A model generated the notes under the pieces. It was not told the origin of the DNA and did no database searches. It worked only from the letters and a program-made list of their open reading frames with translations. A program made the translations under genes and the position numbers. Below are positions 46,148 to 55,229 of a stretch of 55,956 bases of DNA, one piece after another. This DNA comes from Acidimicrobiaceae bacterium (lineage in GTDB: Bacteria; Actinomycetota; Acidimicrobiia; Acidimicrobiales; UBA8592): the NCBI GenBank assembly GCA_002712325.1, contig PATH01000007.1:64304-120259 (forward strand), read 5' to 3'. Within the stretch, counting starts at the first letter, position 1. Every line of letters begins with the position of its first letter.

Positions 46148-46557
46148 TCTGCTAATTCCTTAGTTATTATTAGTTCTTTGATTACGTGACTCAGCTCGGC
46201 CGGAAATTTGCACGGTTTCCCTTTGGTCGTTGTGCACCCGACACGTGTATTCTGAATTGCTATAACAGACTCATCTTTTGTTATTCTCTGGATCCACTGT
46301 GCTGAGGCTCTTCTGGTTTGTGCTATCCCGCTTTGGATTAAGAGGTTATCTGATAGGAAAGCGGGAGCTAAGAAGCGTGTCTCAATTTGTGCTACGACGA
46401 GAAGGTAACCTTCATTGAAAAGCTGATCAATACTTTTTCCTGCCTTGGCCATCGCAGAAATTCTTGCTTCTTCAAAGTAGTGAAGATAGTTGGAATGATT
46501 TACGTGACCGTAGGAGTCTAATTCATTGAATCGGACTTTGATCGCAGTTTCGTGCAC
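46144..46557 (-). CDS. 4HBT-family acyl-CoA thioesterase
   Basis: VRFNELDSYGHVNHSNYLHYFEEARISAMAKAG hotdog-fold signature. Confidence 0.92.
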   Translation of the reverse strand: MHETAIKVRFNELDSYGHVNHSNYLHYFEEARISAMAKAGKSIDQLFNEGYLLVVAQIETRFLAPAFLSDNLLIQSGIAQTRRASAQWIQRITKDESVIAIQNTRVGCTTTKGKPCKFPAELSHVIKELIITKELAD

Positions 46558-46558
46558 T

Positions 46559-46762
46559 TTAATCGTTCAGAACAAATGTAATTTTTAGTGTCACATCGAA
46601 TTTAGCGATTTTTCCATTTTCTACTGTGACCTTTTGATCTTGGACCCAGGCACCATCAACATTATCTAGCGTCCTTGCGGCTCTTTCAATTCCTTTTTTG
46701 ATGGCATCGTCGAAACTGATAGTTGACGTTGATATTACTTCTGTGATCCTTGCGATGGTCAT
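46559..46762 (-). CDS. Dodecin family protein
   Basis: 67 aa: ITEVISTSTISFDDAIKKGIERAARTLDNVDGAWVQDQKVTVENGKIAKFDVTLKITFVL. Confidence 0.93.
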   Translation of the reverse strand: MTIARITEVISTSTISFDDAIKKGIERAARTLDNVDGAWVQDQKVTVENGKIAKFDVTLKITFVLND

Positions 46763-46799
46763 TCTGCCCCCATTTACAACTTTTGGTGATTGTTAAAGT

Positions 46800-47150
46800 C
46801 TAGCCTTCTGTGGCTGTTTCAAAACTAGGAACTTCAACTCCGGGTAGATAATACGTGAACATTTCGGTGATTGTTTTGACTATGTCAGCTGGATTAATCT
46901 GCCCTTTGGCTTGATCAATGGTTATGACATTACTGTTCATATGAATTTTTTCGATTCCGCCCAGATTGAATATCGCCTTTGCTAGTTCATCAGGGGGGCG
47001 CGTTCCCAGTATTTCTTGATCAAGGGAATAGCGTTCGTGATCCATTCCGGTAATACTTCGGTTGATTTCAAATCGAAGCACTCCGGGTTTTGTGACTGAT
47101 TTTTGAATGACTGTTACTGGTTGACCCATGATGTGATCGTAGCTGTTCAT
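46800..47150 (-). CDS. NifU/Nfu N-terminal-domain (PF08712-like) protein
   Basis: VTVIQKSVTKPGVLRFEINRSITGMDHERYSLDQEILGTRPPDELAKAIFNLGGIEKIHMNSNVITIDQ; start moved to 47150 to avoid overlap with rnhB. Confidence 0.78.
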   Translation of the reverse strand: MNSYDHIMGQPVTVIQKSVTKPGVLRFEINRSITGMDHERYSLDQEILGTRPPDELAKAIFNLGGIEKIHMNSNVITIDQAKGQINPADIVKTITEMFTYYLPGVEVPSFETATEG

Positions 47151-47200
47151 CGGATGGTATGCCGAGATGTAACCGATGAACTTAGGAACCCTTCGTCTTT

Positions 47201-47902
47201 TCAGAATAAAGATTCTTGAGATGGATTCTTTCTTGGCTTCGGTGCTTGAGTGTACGGGGTGTCTTTCATGTATTTCCATGAAATTCGATGCAGCGGTGTT
47301 GGGCCTGATTCATGTAAAGCTCTTTTATGCTTTGGACATGGGTATCCCTTATTGGAGTCGAATGCAAAGTCTGGGAATGATTTGTGATGGTCTTTCATAA
47401 TTCTGTCTCTTGTAACCTTTGCGATGATAGACGCAGCGGCTATTGATAAACACTTAGCATCACCCTTGATGACCATAGTTCTATTTGCTTTGCCGATAAT
47501 ATCCCCTACGAAGTCCCACTTTCCGTCAATTAGAGCGTGATCTATATCTATGTTGAGTGAATTTAGGGCTCGATTTGTTGCTAGCTTTTGGGCATATGAC
47601 ATACCGAATTGATCGCATTCTTGGTTCGTAGCATGTCCGACGCTCCAATATGAGCACCAATCGGTTATGGAGTCATATAGCGACTCTCTTTCTTTCTCAT
47701 TGAGTGCTTTTGAATCTCGTACTTTATAAAGTCTTTTATCTTTGGGGATAATTGCAGCGCCGATAGTGAGCGGTCCAGCCCATGCTCCTCGGCCGACTTC
47801 GTCTATTCCTACGACATGTTTATTCCCAGCGGACCAAAGAATGCGTTCAAATTTCCTTGTCGGTGCGTTGCGTTTGTTTACTTTTCTCAGAGGAGCCGAC
47901 AC
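47201..47902 (-). CDS. rnhB: Ribonuclease HII
   Basis: VVGIDEVGRGAWAGPLTIGA; VRDSKALNEKERE; DGKWDF; SIAAASIIAKVTRDRIM. Confidence 0.95.
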   Translation of the reverse strand: MSAPLRKVNKRNAPTRKFERILWSAGNKHVVGIDEVGRGAWAGPLTIGAAIIPKDKRLYKVRDSKALNEKERESLYDSITDWCSYWSVGHATNQECDQFGMSYAQKLATNRALNSLNIDIDHALIDGKWDFVGDIIGKANRTMVIKGDAKCLSIAAASIIAKVTRDRIMKDHHKSFPDFAFDSNKGYPCPKHKRALHESGPTPLHRISWKYMKDTPYTQAPKPRKNPSQESLF

Positions 47903-47942
47903 ATACTGAGGTTAGCTGAACTTGAAATCCGGTCAAGGGTCT

Positions 47943-49673
47943 TTATTGAAAGGTTCCACCATCCTCCGATTCAGGCTTTAGCCGGTTTCTCAGAGGACTA
48001 GTTTCTGCGTGGATCGACACAGCAGTCTCTTTTGGAAACTGTTTGGAGAGTAGTGTTTCGCCTATATGTTCGGTACTAAACCAGCTTTTATCTAGGCTCC
48101 ATGCATTGACTTTGATCCTTTGGGGAGTGTCTGCTTCCCATAGAAGGGCAGGTGATGTCCCATGCCATCTAATTGCGTACCCAATGTTTCCGGAACTGAT
48201 GGGCGCGTTCCTGATCTGAATTCCAACCCCAATCCAATCTCGATTGTACGAGGGAGCAATTTCAATTTGTTTTTCTCCAGATGGCAATTTGTTCTCTTGA
48301 ATATATCCTGCACGAATTGCTAATAAGAAGAGTGCTGAAAAGACAGGGTCTTGCTGCCTTGAACCGGCGATGATAGACCCTGTAGGGTCGGTTTTAGAGA
48401 GAATTTGATCCAAAGTTAAAGAACTTTGTTGAATCTGAAGGTACTCGCCGAGTATCTCAATAATCGTTTGATAAGAGTTCGTATATTTTTCAAATGGGGA
48501 AGGGCTTTCTTGACTCCCTGCTGCTTCTTCAATCTTCACAAGTTGATTTTGGAGTTCCAATGCTAATGATTCTCGTTGCACTGATTTGAAGATTTCGATT
48601 GCTGCTCTTAGGGAGACTATTTCTAGAGTGTAATCTCGTTTTTTTAGTCTGCGTTTACCTGGCAGTGATGCGAGAAGTTGGCGCACTGTTTCATTAATCC
48701 ACGGGATGATGTCTTCCACTTCCTCTTTTTTTGTGCAGAATTCTATGTACTTCTGCCAAAGGCATAGTGCATGGAGCGCTTCTTTGCTGACACTATTTTT
48801 GAATAAGTTCGACGGCATACTTTCCATGTACTTGAAGATTAGTTTCTTCGCTGAATCAATATGGCCCCATGCTAAGAGTGCAAGGACGGTTAGTGGCACC
48901 ACAGGTTCATCTGAATTTACCTTCCAAAATGGTGAAGTGACGTCCTGATCAGACCCTATTAGAAGGTGCCTTCTAGCTGTGTTCAAGACCGAGGCAAATC
49001 TGTTGTCATCGGTTTGTATTTCCATGCCACTTTCGAAGTGCTTTTGCCAGCCATTTGAGATCTCATCAAATGAGGGCGTGAGTTCTAAGGCTGGAAGATG
49101 ATCTAGATCATGATTATTTATAACTAGTTCGAGCTTTGTTGAGTGCGGTAGGGGGAAAATGAGAGCACTGTCACTATTCGCGTTGCCTATAGATGATGCG
49201 ATAGTTCTAAGATCCCTGATTTCAGCGTTCGTTATCTCATCCGTGAGATTTTCGTATCCTGAGCCGGATGTTGAGATTCTTGGGGATTTGCTTGAGATTA
49301 TGATGGGCTTTTCATTACTGCTTATGGTTGTGGAATTAATTTCAATGGGGCCAAAATTTAATAGCATTATGCTTATCGCTACTGGGATGGGTGTCTCATT
49401 ATAGAATTCGATTTTCGTTACGCTTTGACCTTCCCATGGGATTACCTCAACGCGCTGGGTGATGTCTCCTCCTGGTACTCTCATTCGAGTTACCGTAGTA
49501 ATTTCATTGCTGTCTACACTTTGTCTGATAGATGATCTTTCTTGCGAAAAATGCCATCGATCGTCTGCTCCGACTCCCCAACATATTCTTTTGGTAGCAC
49601 CAGACCATGAGAGATTGCCAGAGGAGTCTAGGTCCAGCATTACGTTATGTCCTAATATCCCTAGTTCTGGCAT
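47943..49673 (-). CDS. Conserved protein with glycoside-hydrolase-like (beta-sandwich + alpha-helical) architecture, unknown specificity
   Basis: N-terminal beta-rich region, helical middle, C-terminal IGYAIRWHGTSPALLWEADTPQ, a pattern seen in six-hairpin glycosidase-like proteins. Confidence 0.5.
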   Translation of the reverse strand: MPELGILGHNVMLDLDSSGNLSWSGATKRICWGVGADDRWHFSQERSSIRQSVDSNEITTVTRMRVPGGDITQRVEVIPWEGQSVTKIEFYNETPIPVAISIMLLNFGPIEINSTTISSNEKPIIISSKSPRISTSGSGYENLTDEITNAEIRDLRTIASSIGNANSDSALIFPLPHSTKLELVINNHDLDHLPALELTPSFDEISNGWQKHFESGMEIQTDDNRFASVLNTARRHLLIGSDQDVTSPFWKVNSDEPVVPLTVLALLAWGHIDSAKKLIFKYMESMPSNLFKNSVSKEALHALCLWQKYIEFCTKKEEVEDIIPWINETVRQLLASLPGKRRLKKRDYTLEIVSLRAAIEIFKSVQRESLALELQNQLVKIEEAAGSQESPSPFEKYTNSYQTIIEILGEYLQIQQSSLTLDQILSKTDPTGSIIAGSRQQDPVFSALFLLAIRAGYIQENKLPSGEKQIEIAPSYNRDWIGVGIQIRNAPISSGNIGYAIRWHGTSPALLWEADTPQRIKVNAWSLDKSWFSTEHIGETLLSKQFPKETAVSIHAETSPLRNRLKPESEDGGTFQ

Positions 49674-49714
49674 TATATCCTGACCTTACACATCATCTGT
49701 GATTATTTTAACCA

Positions 49715-50707
49715 CTACCGCTCTGATCGCTGTTCCCTCATTAGCAGAATATCGTATGCATCTGTGACCGTTGTTTTTCCCTGCAGAACAGCTGTGACTT
49801 GGTCACTAATAGGTGTTTCTACTTTGTGTGCCGCTGCAAGGGAGGTAACTGCAGGAGCTGTTACGACACCCTCTGCAACGTTATTCATTCCTGCTAGGAC
49901 TTCTTGAGTGTTTCTCCCCTTGCCTAATTGTTCACCAACATACCTATTTCTGCTTTGAGGAGAAAAGCAGGTGGCTACTAAGTCTCCTAACCCTGCGAGT
50001 CCGGAAAAAGTTTCGGGTGCCCCACCCATCGCGCTACCTAATCTTGCTAATTCTGCTAAACCTCGGGTAACTACAGCTGCTCTCGTATTATCGCCCGTTC
50101 CTAACCCCGTTGTCATTCCTACTGCTAATGCAAGAACATTCTTGAATGCTCCTCCTAACTCGCATCCGATTACATCTTCGCTTGTGTAGACCCTGAATGT
50201 CTCTGTTGAGAAAACTTCGAAGGCTTGGGCACGTAAAGATTCATTTTCCGTCGCCACAACTGCTGCTGTGGCATCTCCTGCAAGTACCTCGGCAGCTAAA
50301 TTGGGTCCGGTAAGTACTCCGGTAGGTCTGCCGGGTGACTCAGATGCTATGACCTGCGTCATCGTTAGATTAGTTTCCTGTTCGAGTCCCTTTGTAAGAC
50401 TAATAATCGGGGTGTTGGTTTTCGATAATGGCAATAACTTTCGGAGAACTTCTCTATAGCTCTGAGATGGGATAGCCATCAGGATAATGTCGGCGTTATT
50501 TGTTACCTCAGCTAGATCTTCTGAAGCGGTCAATTGTGGATGAAGTTTGCTTTTCCCTAGGTACTTGATGTTTTTTTTCTTTTGCTTTATTGATCTGGCG
50601 ACTATTGGATCTCGACACCATAATTTTGTCGGCAGGTTATGAGATACTAGGTGGGCAACCGTTGTCCCCCAGGACCCGCCGCCTACAACTGCTACTTGAA
50701 ATGTCAC
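49715..50707 (-). CDS. gpsA: Glycerol-3-phosphate dehydrogenase [NAD(P)+]
   Basis: VAVVGGGSWGTTVAHLVSHN; LTKGLEQETNLTMTQVI; GPNLAAEVLAGDATAAVVA; ELGGAFKNVLALAVGMTTGLGTGDNTRAAVVTRGLAEL. Confidence 0.96.
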   Translation of the reverse strand: MTFQVAVVGGGSWGTTVAHLVSHNLPTKLWCRDPIVARSIKQKKKNIKYLGKSKLHPQLTASEDLAEVTNNADIILMAIPSQSYREVLRKLLPLSKTNTPIISLTKGLEQETNLTMTQVIASESPGRPTGVLTGPNLAAEVLAGDATAAVVATENESLRAQAFEVFSTETFRVYTSEDVIGCELGGAFKNVLALAVGMTTGLGTGDNTRAAVVTRGLAELARLGSAMGGAPETFSGLAGLGDLVATCFSPQSRNRYVGEQLGKGRNTQEVLAGMNNVAEGVVTAPAVTSLAAAHKVETPISDQVTAVLQGKTTVTDAYDILLMREQRSER

Positions 50708-50770
50708 GCTTGCATCGTAGCGCTAGAATCTATAGGAAAGTGCCTAAAGGTTGCGTACGCAGAGTATTTT

Positions 50771-51328
50771 ATGAATGACAGAGCTGTATTGATCCCTATT
50801 AAAGATTTTGAGTCGGCAAAAGTACGTTTGTCTAAAGTACTCGATTCGGATGCACGGGCTGATTTGGCTAAGGAGCTAGCTACTTCGGTTGTCACGGCTT
50901 GCAATGAAAATCCGGTTTTCATAGCGTGTGAGGATGATGCTGTTGAATCTTGGGCTCGTGATTTGGGTGCAGAAATTCTTCGCAATCCCTCTGATGGCCT
51001 TAACGAAGCAGTGGATTTTGGTTTTCGTGACTTACAAAAAAGAGGCTTTGAGAGTGTGTTGATAACCCATGGAGACTTGATTTATCCTGAGGGGCTTCCC
51101 TCCTTGTTCGGGATGGAAGAAATAGTTATCGTTCCAGACACGGAACTTGATGGCACGAATGTCCTTGTATTGCCGACACGTATTCCTTTCGAATTTAGTT
51201 ATGGACCTAACTCATATACGCGTCACTTAAAGTCTGCATCTAAGTCGGAAGCGCAGGTTCTTGTCGTAACGGATTCGAAATTTGCGTTTGATATTGATGA
51301 CCCTGATGATCTCCACCATGTTCTTTAG
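50771..51328 (+). CDS. cofC: CofC/FbiD-like guanylyltransferase of F420 biosynthesis
   Basis: MNDRAVLIPIKDFESAKVRLSKVLDSDARADLAKELA; ITHGDLIYPEG; DTELDGTNVLVLPTRIPFEFSYGPNSYTRHLKSA. ATG at 50771 preferred over the track's 50651. Confidence 0.9.
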   Translation: MNDRAVLIPIKDFESAKVRLSKVLDSDARADLAKELATSVVTACNENPVFIACEDDAVESWARDLGAEILRNPSDGLNEAVDFGFRDLQKRGFESVLITHGDLIYPEGLPSLFGMEEIVIVPDTELDGTNVLVLPTRIPFEFSYGPNSYTRHLKSASKSEAQVLVVTDSKFAFDIDDPDDLHHVL

Positions 51329-51357
51329 ACCCTCTTTTGTAGGTCTAGAATAAATAT

Positions 51358-52086
51358 GTGGTTACCAAAAATCTAGAAGTCCCTAAAAGAGCTTTAGCTA
51401 TTGGGGCTCACCCTGATGACATTGAATTTGGAGCTGGCGCTACTCTTGCCAAGTGGTCTGATCATGGTTGCGAGGTGAGTATGCTGATCTGCACAGATGG
51501 GTCAAAGGGTACTTGGAATCCCGATCTTAAGAAAAGTGATCTGATCGCTATCAGGAAGGCAGAGCAACTATTAGCAGCTGAGGAGCTAAATGTGGCCGGT
51601 AAAGTCGCTTTCCTGGGCGAGGTTGATGGTGAGCTTGAAATGAGTGGAAATTTGCGTAAACGCATAACTCTCTTTATTCGAAATTTACGACCAAACGTGA
51701 TACTCACTCATGACCCATGGAAGAGATACCGACTACATCCAGATCATAGGCATGTTGGATATTTGGTCCTTGATGCCATTGTCGCAGCTCGTGATCCACA
51801 TTTTTTTCCTGAGCAAAATGTAGCTCCACATAGACCGGATGAACTTCTCCTATTTGAAGCAGAGTTAGAAGACCATTTTGAGCAGTGTAAAGGTTATGAA
51901 AATAATAAGTTGAATGCTCTTCTTTGCCATCAAAGCCAATTGGAGTCAACTATGGGGATAAGCGCCGCGAGTATTGATGTCGATACTGTTGCTTTTAAGA
52001 ACCGGGAATTATCTAAATTAGATCGCAGGAGTGTGGGAGAAGAATTTTCGTTGACTGAAGGGTACAAAAGAATTTCTGAACTCTGA
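51358..52086 (+). CDS. PIG-L (LmbE-like) deacetylase
   Basis: ALAIGAHPDDIEFGAGATLAKWSDHGCEVSMLICTDGSKGTW; LTHDPWKRYRLHPDHRHVG; GTG start. Confidence 0.92.
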   Translation: MVTKNLEVPKRALAIGAHPDDIEFGAGATLAKWSDHGCEVSMLICTDGSKGTWNPDLKKSDLIAIRKAEQLLAAEELNVAGKVAFLGEVDGELEMSGNLRKRITLFIRNLRPNVILTHDPWKRYRLHPDHRHVGYLVLDAIVAARDPHFFPEQNVAPHRPDELLLFEAELEDHFEQCKGYENNKLNALLCHQSQLESTMGISAASIDVDTVAFKNRELSKLDRRSVGEEFSLTEGYKRISEL

Positions 52087-52089
52087 TAA

Positions 52090-53289
52090 TCAGCGTTCTA
52101 TGACGAAAATACCTGACCGCACTTTAGGTTCAAAGTATGTTGATTTTGGTGGAAGTGTTTTTTTCCTATTAATGATTGCTTGAAGCTGATCCATGCTGAC
52201 AGGGTGTAGAGCAAATGCGACTCCGCCCTCGCTTTGGGTTATGGACTCTAGATAGTTCAGTGGAATCGTCCCAGGTAGATAGTGAAGTCTTCCGTCTGAC
52301 CCTTCCTCATTAACTTCAAGTAAGGGTTCCAAAATTCGTTTCTGCAGGATTACAGTATCTAATTCCGATGGATGTATGCGCTGTGGAGAAAGCTTGTACC
52401 AAGTACCGTCAAGGTACATACTAAGTTGCCCTGGATACTCGGGTTCAATACCTTCCGAAACATTGACTGGTTCAATATGAAAGTCCATTTCTGCAATGCG
52501 CGTTGTTAGGCTATTTGACGTCAAATTATTTAGATCTGATACATGCCTGTGAAAAGATCTAATTCTTAGTTCATCAACTGAAAACAATGCGCCTAGTATT
52601 TTTCCATAACGCTCACTTTTCCCTGAACGAGTCCAAACTGTGTGGCTGGCATTCATTCTGTGATGACCATCCACTATGAAAGTGGTCTTATCTTGAAATA
52701 AAACTAGTAATTTATCTGCAATTTTCTCTGGTACTCGCCATATGGTTTGCTCTAAATTGTCTTCTCTGCAGAAGTCAAGAACAGGTTTGGTCTCCATCGC
52801 TTCTTCAATAAGAGCATTAACCTCTTCATCGCTATCGTAAGCAAGGGCTACTGGAGAGGAATGTATTCCAATCTGCTCCAAATGGTTTGCAAGGTCATTT
52901 GCGCGAAATTCCCGTGTTCTTTCATGAGGAACGATCCGGTCGTCTTCGAACGCTTTAATCGAGATATCGCCAACAATAGCTGTTTGTTGGTGTTCTTCGT
53001 AGGACAATTTATAGAGGTAAAGTGCTGAATCAAGTGTGTCAGAATATGCTCCGGCATCTAATAATCTTTTGAGAGCCTCACTGTTTGCGGCTGTCCTCTT
53101 CTCTAGAGGAAGAGAGGACTTCGCGCTAGTCACATGAAGGAAAACGTATGGATCTTCATCCATTAATTTCTGCCTCTCAGCTCCGCGTAGCATGTCATAT
53201 GCAGGTGAAACAACGCGCTCTGCCCACTCAGGTTTAACCAATTTGGCTGAGACCCTATTCAGAAGCTTAGCTTTAGACACTTTTGGCAT
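52090..53289 (-). CDS. DUF1015-family protein (possible SerK-like kinase)
   Basis: VVSPAYDMLRGAERQKLMDEDPYVFLHVTSAK; TTFIVDGHHRMNASHTVW. Confidence 0.88.
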   Translation of the reverse strand: MPKVSKAKLLNRVSAKLVKPEWAERVVSPAYDMLRGAERQKLMDEDPYVFLHVTSAKSSLPLEKRTAANSEALKRLLDAGAYSDTLDSALYLYKLSYEEHQQTAIVGDISIKAFEDDRIVPHERTREFRANDLANHLEQIGIHSSPVALAYDSDEEVNALIEEAMETKPVLDFCREDNLEQTIWRVPEKIADKLLVLFQDKTTFIVDGHHRMNASHTVWTRSGKSERYGKILGALFSVDELRIRSFHRHVSDLNNLTSNSLTTRIAEMDFHIEPVNVSEGIEPEYPGQLSMYLDGTWYKLSPQRIHPSELDTVILQKRILEPLLEVNEEGSDGRLHYLPGTIPLNYLESITQSEGGVAFALHPVSMDQLQAIINRKKTLPPKSTYFEPKVRSGIFVIER

Positions 53290-54496
53290 TCCTTTGGTCT
53301 AGAAGCGAAACCCCAAGGACATTATCTAGTCTGAGTAGATTCTCATAAAGGTCAGATGGCATATCCCCGACGACTTCAATAGTTGAGACAGCCGCATTTT
53401 TGCCTGCAAAGACCTTGTTGTCCATGTATTGGACGTTTAGCTCCGCAGCGCGCAGTGCTGACAAAACAGAAGCTAAGACTCCTACGCGGTCAAGATGACG
53501 AACTCTTACTTGTGACGTGCCGTCACCTGCTGGTGATTGGTTGACACAATTCAAGGGAGATCCTTGTTCAAAGCTAGTTATCGCATCTACTATCCCTTGT
53601 GCTATAGCTTTACTGGCTTGAGTTGTAGAAGCACCTATATGGTGGCTACCAACAACCGAAGGGTTACTAGCAATCTGTGATCGGAAACTTCCCTCCCCCT
53701 TTGAAGGCTCATCTCTGAAGACGTCAAGGCCAGCTTTAAGGCCACGCTGGTTAATCGCTTCAAGGAGCGCTTCTTCATCAACTATCTCTCCACGGCTTGT
53801 GTTAATAAGGATTGCGTCATCCATAAAATGTTGCAATAAGTCACGATTAATCAACGCATTAGTCTCATGATTGTATGGGACGTGCACAGAGACTATGTTG
53901 CTCTGAGATACTAGTTCTTCTTTCGTGTCAACAAGTTTGACACCTATTTGACGGATCTTTTGTTCGATCTGAGGTGTTCTTCCAGGTTTTCTTTGCCCTA
54001 TCACCTTTATTCCGAATGCCTTTGCTCTTTCCGCTACACACAATCCGATATCGCCTAACCCTATGACTCCCATTGTTTTACCTTGTAGGCCTTCAGCTTT
54101 TGAATACAGTTTTTTATTCCATACCCCATCTCTAAGATCAATTACTCCATCAGCTATCCGACGATCAATGGCAAGCAGTAGGCCGAAAGTCAATTCTGCA
54201 ACTGCCACTGCGTTTCTCCCCGGAATGTTGCAGACATATATTCCCTGACTTGAAGCAGCTTCAACATCAATTGTATCTGTTCCTGCACCTGCTCTAATGA
54301 TTAACTCGAGTGCATTTGCTGCCTCTATGCTTTCCGCAATTACTCTTGTGCTTCGCACAACAAGGACTTCAATATCCTCAAGATGCTCATGTAGATCAAC
54401 TTCTGTACAAGCCGGATTAGAGGTGACCTCATGCCCTAGACTTTCCAGGCCTGTGATAGCAGATTGGTGTACTTTATCAGCAATTAGAATTTTCAT
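53273..54496 (-). CDS. serA: D-3-phosphoglycerate dehydrogenase
   Basis: MKILIADKVHQSAITGLESLGHEV; GKTMGVIGLGDIGLCVAERAKAFG; INTSRGEIVDEEALLEAI; GSHHIGASTTQASKAIA; C-terminal ACT-like region. Confidence 0.95.
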   Translation of the reverse strand: MKILIADKVHQSAITGLESLGHEVTSNPACTEVDLHEHLEDIEVLVVRSTRVIAESIEAANALELIIRAGAGTDTIDVEAASSQGIYVCNIPGRNAVAVAELTFGLLLAIDRRIADGVIDLRDGVWNKKLYSKAEGLQGKTMGVIGLGDIGLCVAERAKAFGIKVIGQRKPGRTPQIEQKIRQIGVKLVDTKEELVSQSNIVSVHVPYNHETNALINRDLLQHFMDDAILINTSRGEIVDEEALLEAINQRGLKAGLDVFRDEPSKGEGSFRSQIASNPSVVGSHHIGASTTQASKAIAQGIVDAITSFEQGSPLNCVNQSPAGDGTSQVRVRHLDRVGVLASVLSALRAAELNVQYMDNKVFAGKNAAVSTIEVVGDMPSDLYENLLRLDNVLGVSLLDQRNAKSV

Positions 54497-54654
54497 TTGT
54501 CTCCTTACCAAGCAAAGCGCCGGCATTTGCGGGCGTTTCGGTCAATAACTAATCATATTGTAGTTGCTTTCTAGCGGTGATCGCTACAACAGTCGCCATG
54601 ATTCACACTCAAGCTATTTCATGAGTTAATGTACACACATACTCAAGGAGAAAA

Positions 54655-55161
54655 ATGAGCGAAGAACGCGAAAACCTGACATGGGAGAATTACGGAACAG
54701 CATCACGAGAGTTAGCGAAAATAGTTGCGGATGACAATTACCAACCTGATATTATTCTGGCGATCGCACGAGGTGGCCTTTTTGTTGCTGGCTCTCTTGG
54801 CTACGCTTTATCCGTCAAGAATCTATACGTGATGAATGTTGAGTATTACACAGGCGTTGAGGAAAGATTAGATGTCCCCGTAGCCTTGCCTCCTTATCTT
54901 GATTCGATTGACCTCCGAAACGCCCGAGTATTGATTGCCGATGACGTCGCTGATACCGGGGCCACACTTGCGTACGTTCATGAATTCTGCAAAAGCGAAG
55001 TTGCTGATGTTCGCAGTGCGGTTTTATATGAGAAAAGCCCTTCAATTATTAAATGTGAATATGTCTGGAAGAGGACTGACAATTGGATAAATTTTCCTTG
55101 GTCAACTGAAGAGCCTTTATTACCTCCGGCTGATGGACGAGCAATTGTTCTTGATGCGTGA
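54655..55161 (+). CDS. Phosphoribosyltransferase (hypoxanthine/xanthine-guanine-like)
   Basis: DIILAIARGGLFVAGSLGYAL; ARVLIADDVADTGATLAYV (PRPP loop). Confidence 0.92.
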   Translation: MSEERENLTWENYGTASRELAKIVADDNYQPDIILAIARGGLFVAGSLGYALSVKNLYVMNVEYYTGVEERLDVPVALPPYLDSIDLRNARVLIADDVADTGATLAYVHEFCKSEVADVRSAVLYEKSPSIIKCEYVWKRTDNWINFPWSTEEPLLPPADGRAIVLDA

Positions 55162-55229
55162 CGCCTAATTAGACCGACAGCACCTTAAATTGTTCCGTAG
55201 CAATCTTCTACTCGGTAGCATGTTGTTAT

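Noticed and set aside
47151-47279. N-terminal 43 codons of the 46800..47279 ORF
   Set aside because: Overlap rnhB in another frame; homology to Nfu-N begins after the Met at 47150.
50380-50400. TGTTCGAGTCCC string resembling a tRNA T-arm
   Set aside because: Lies inside gpsA coding sequence with no surrounding cloverleaf or acceptor stem.
50651-50770. N-terminal 40 codons of the cofC ORF in the track
   Set aside because: Antisense to the gpsA 5' end, not CofC-like; homology begins at 50771.
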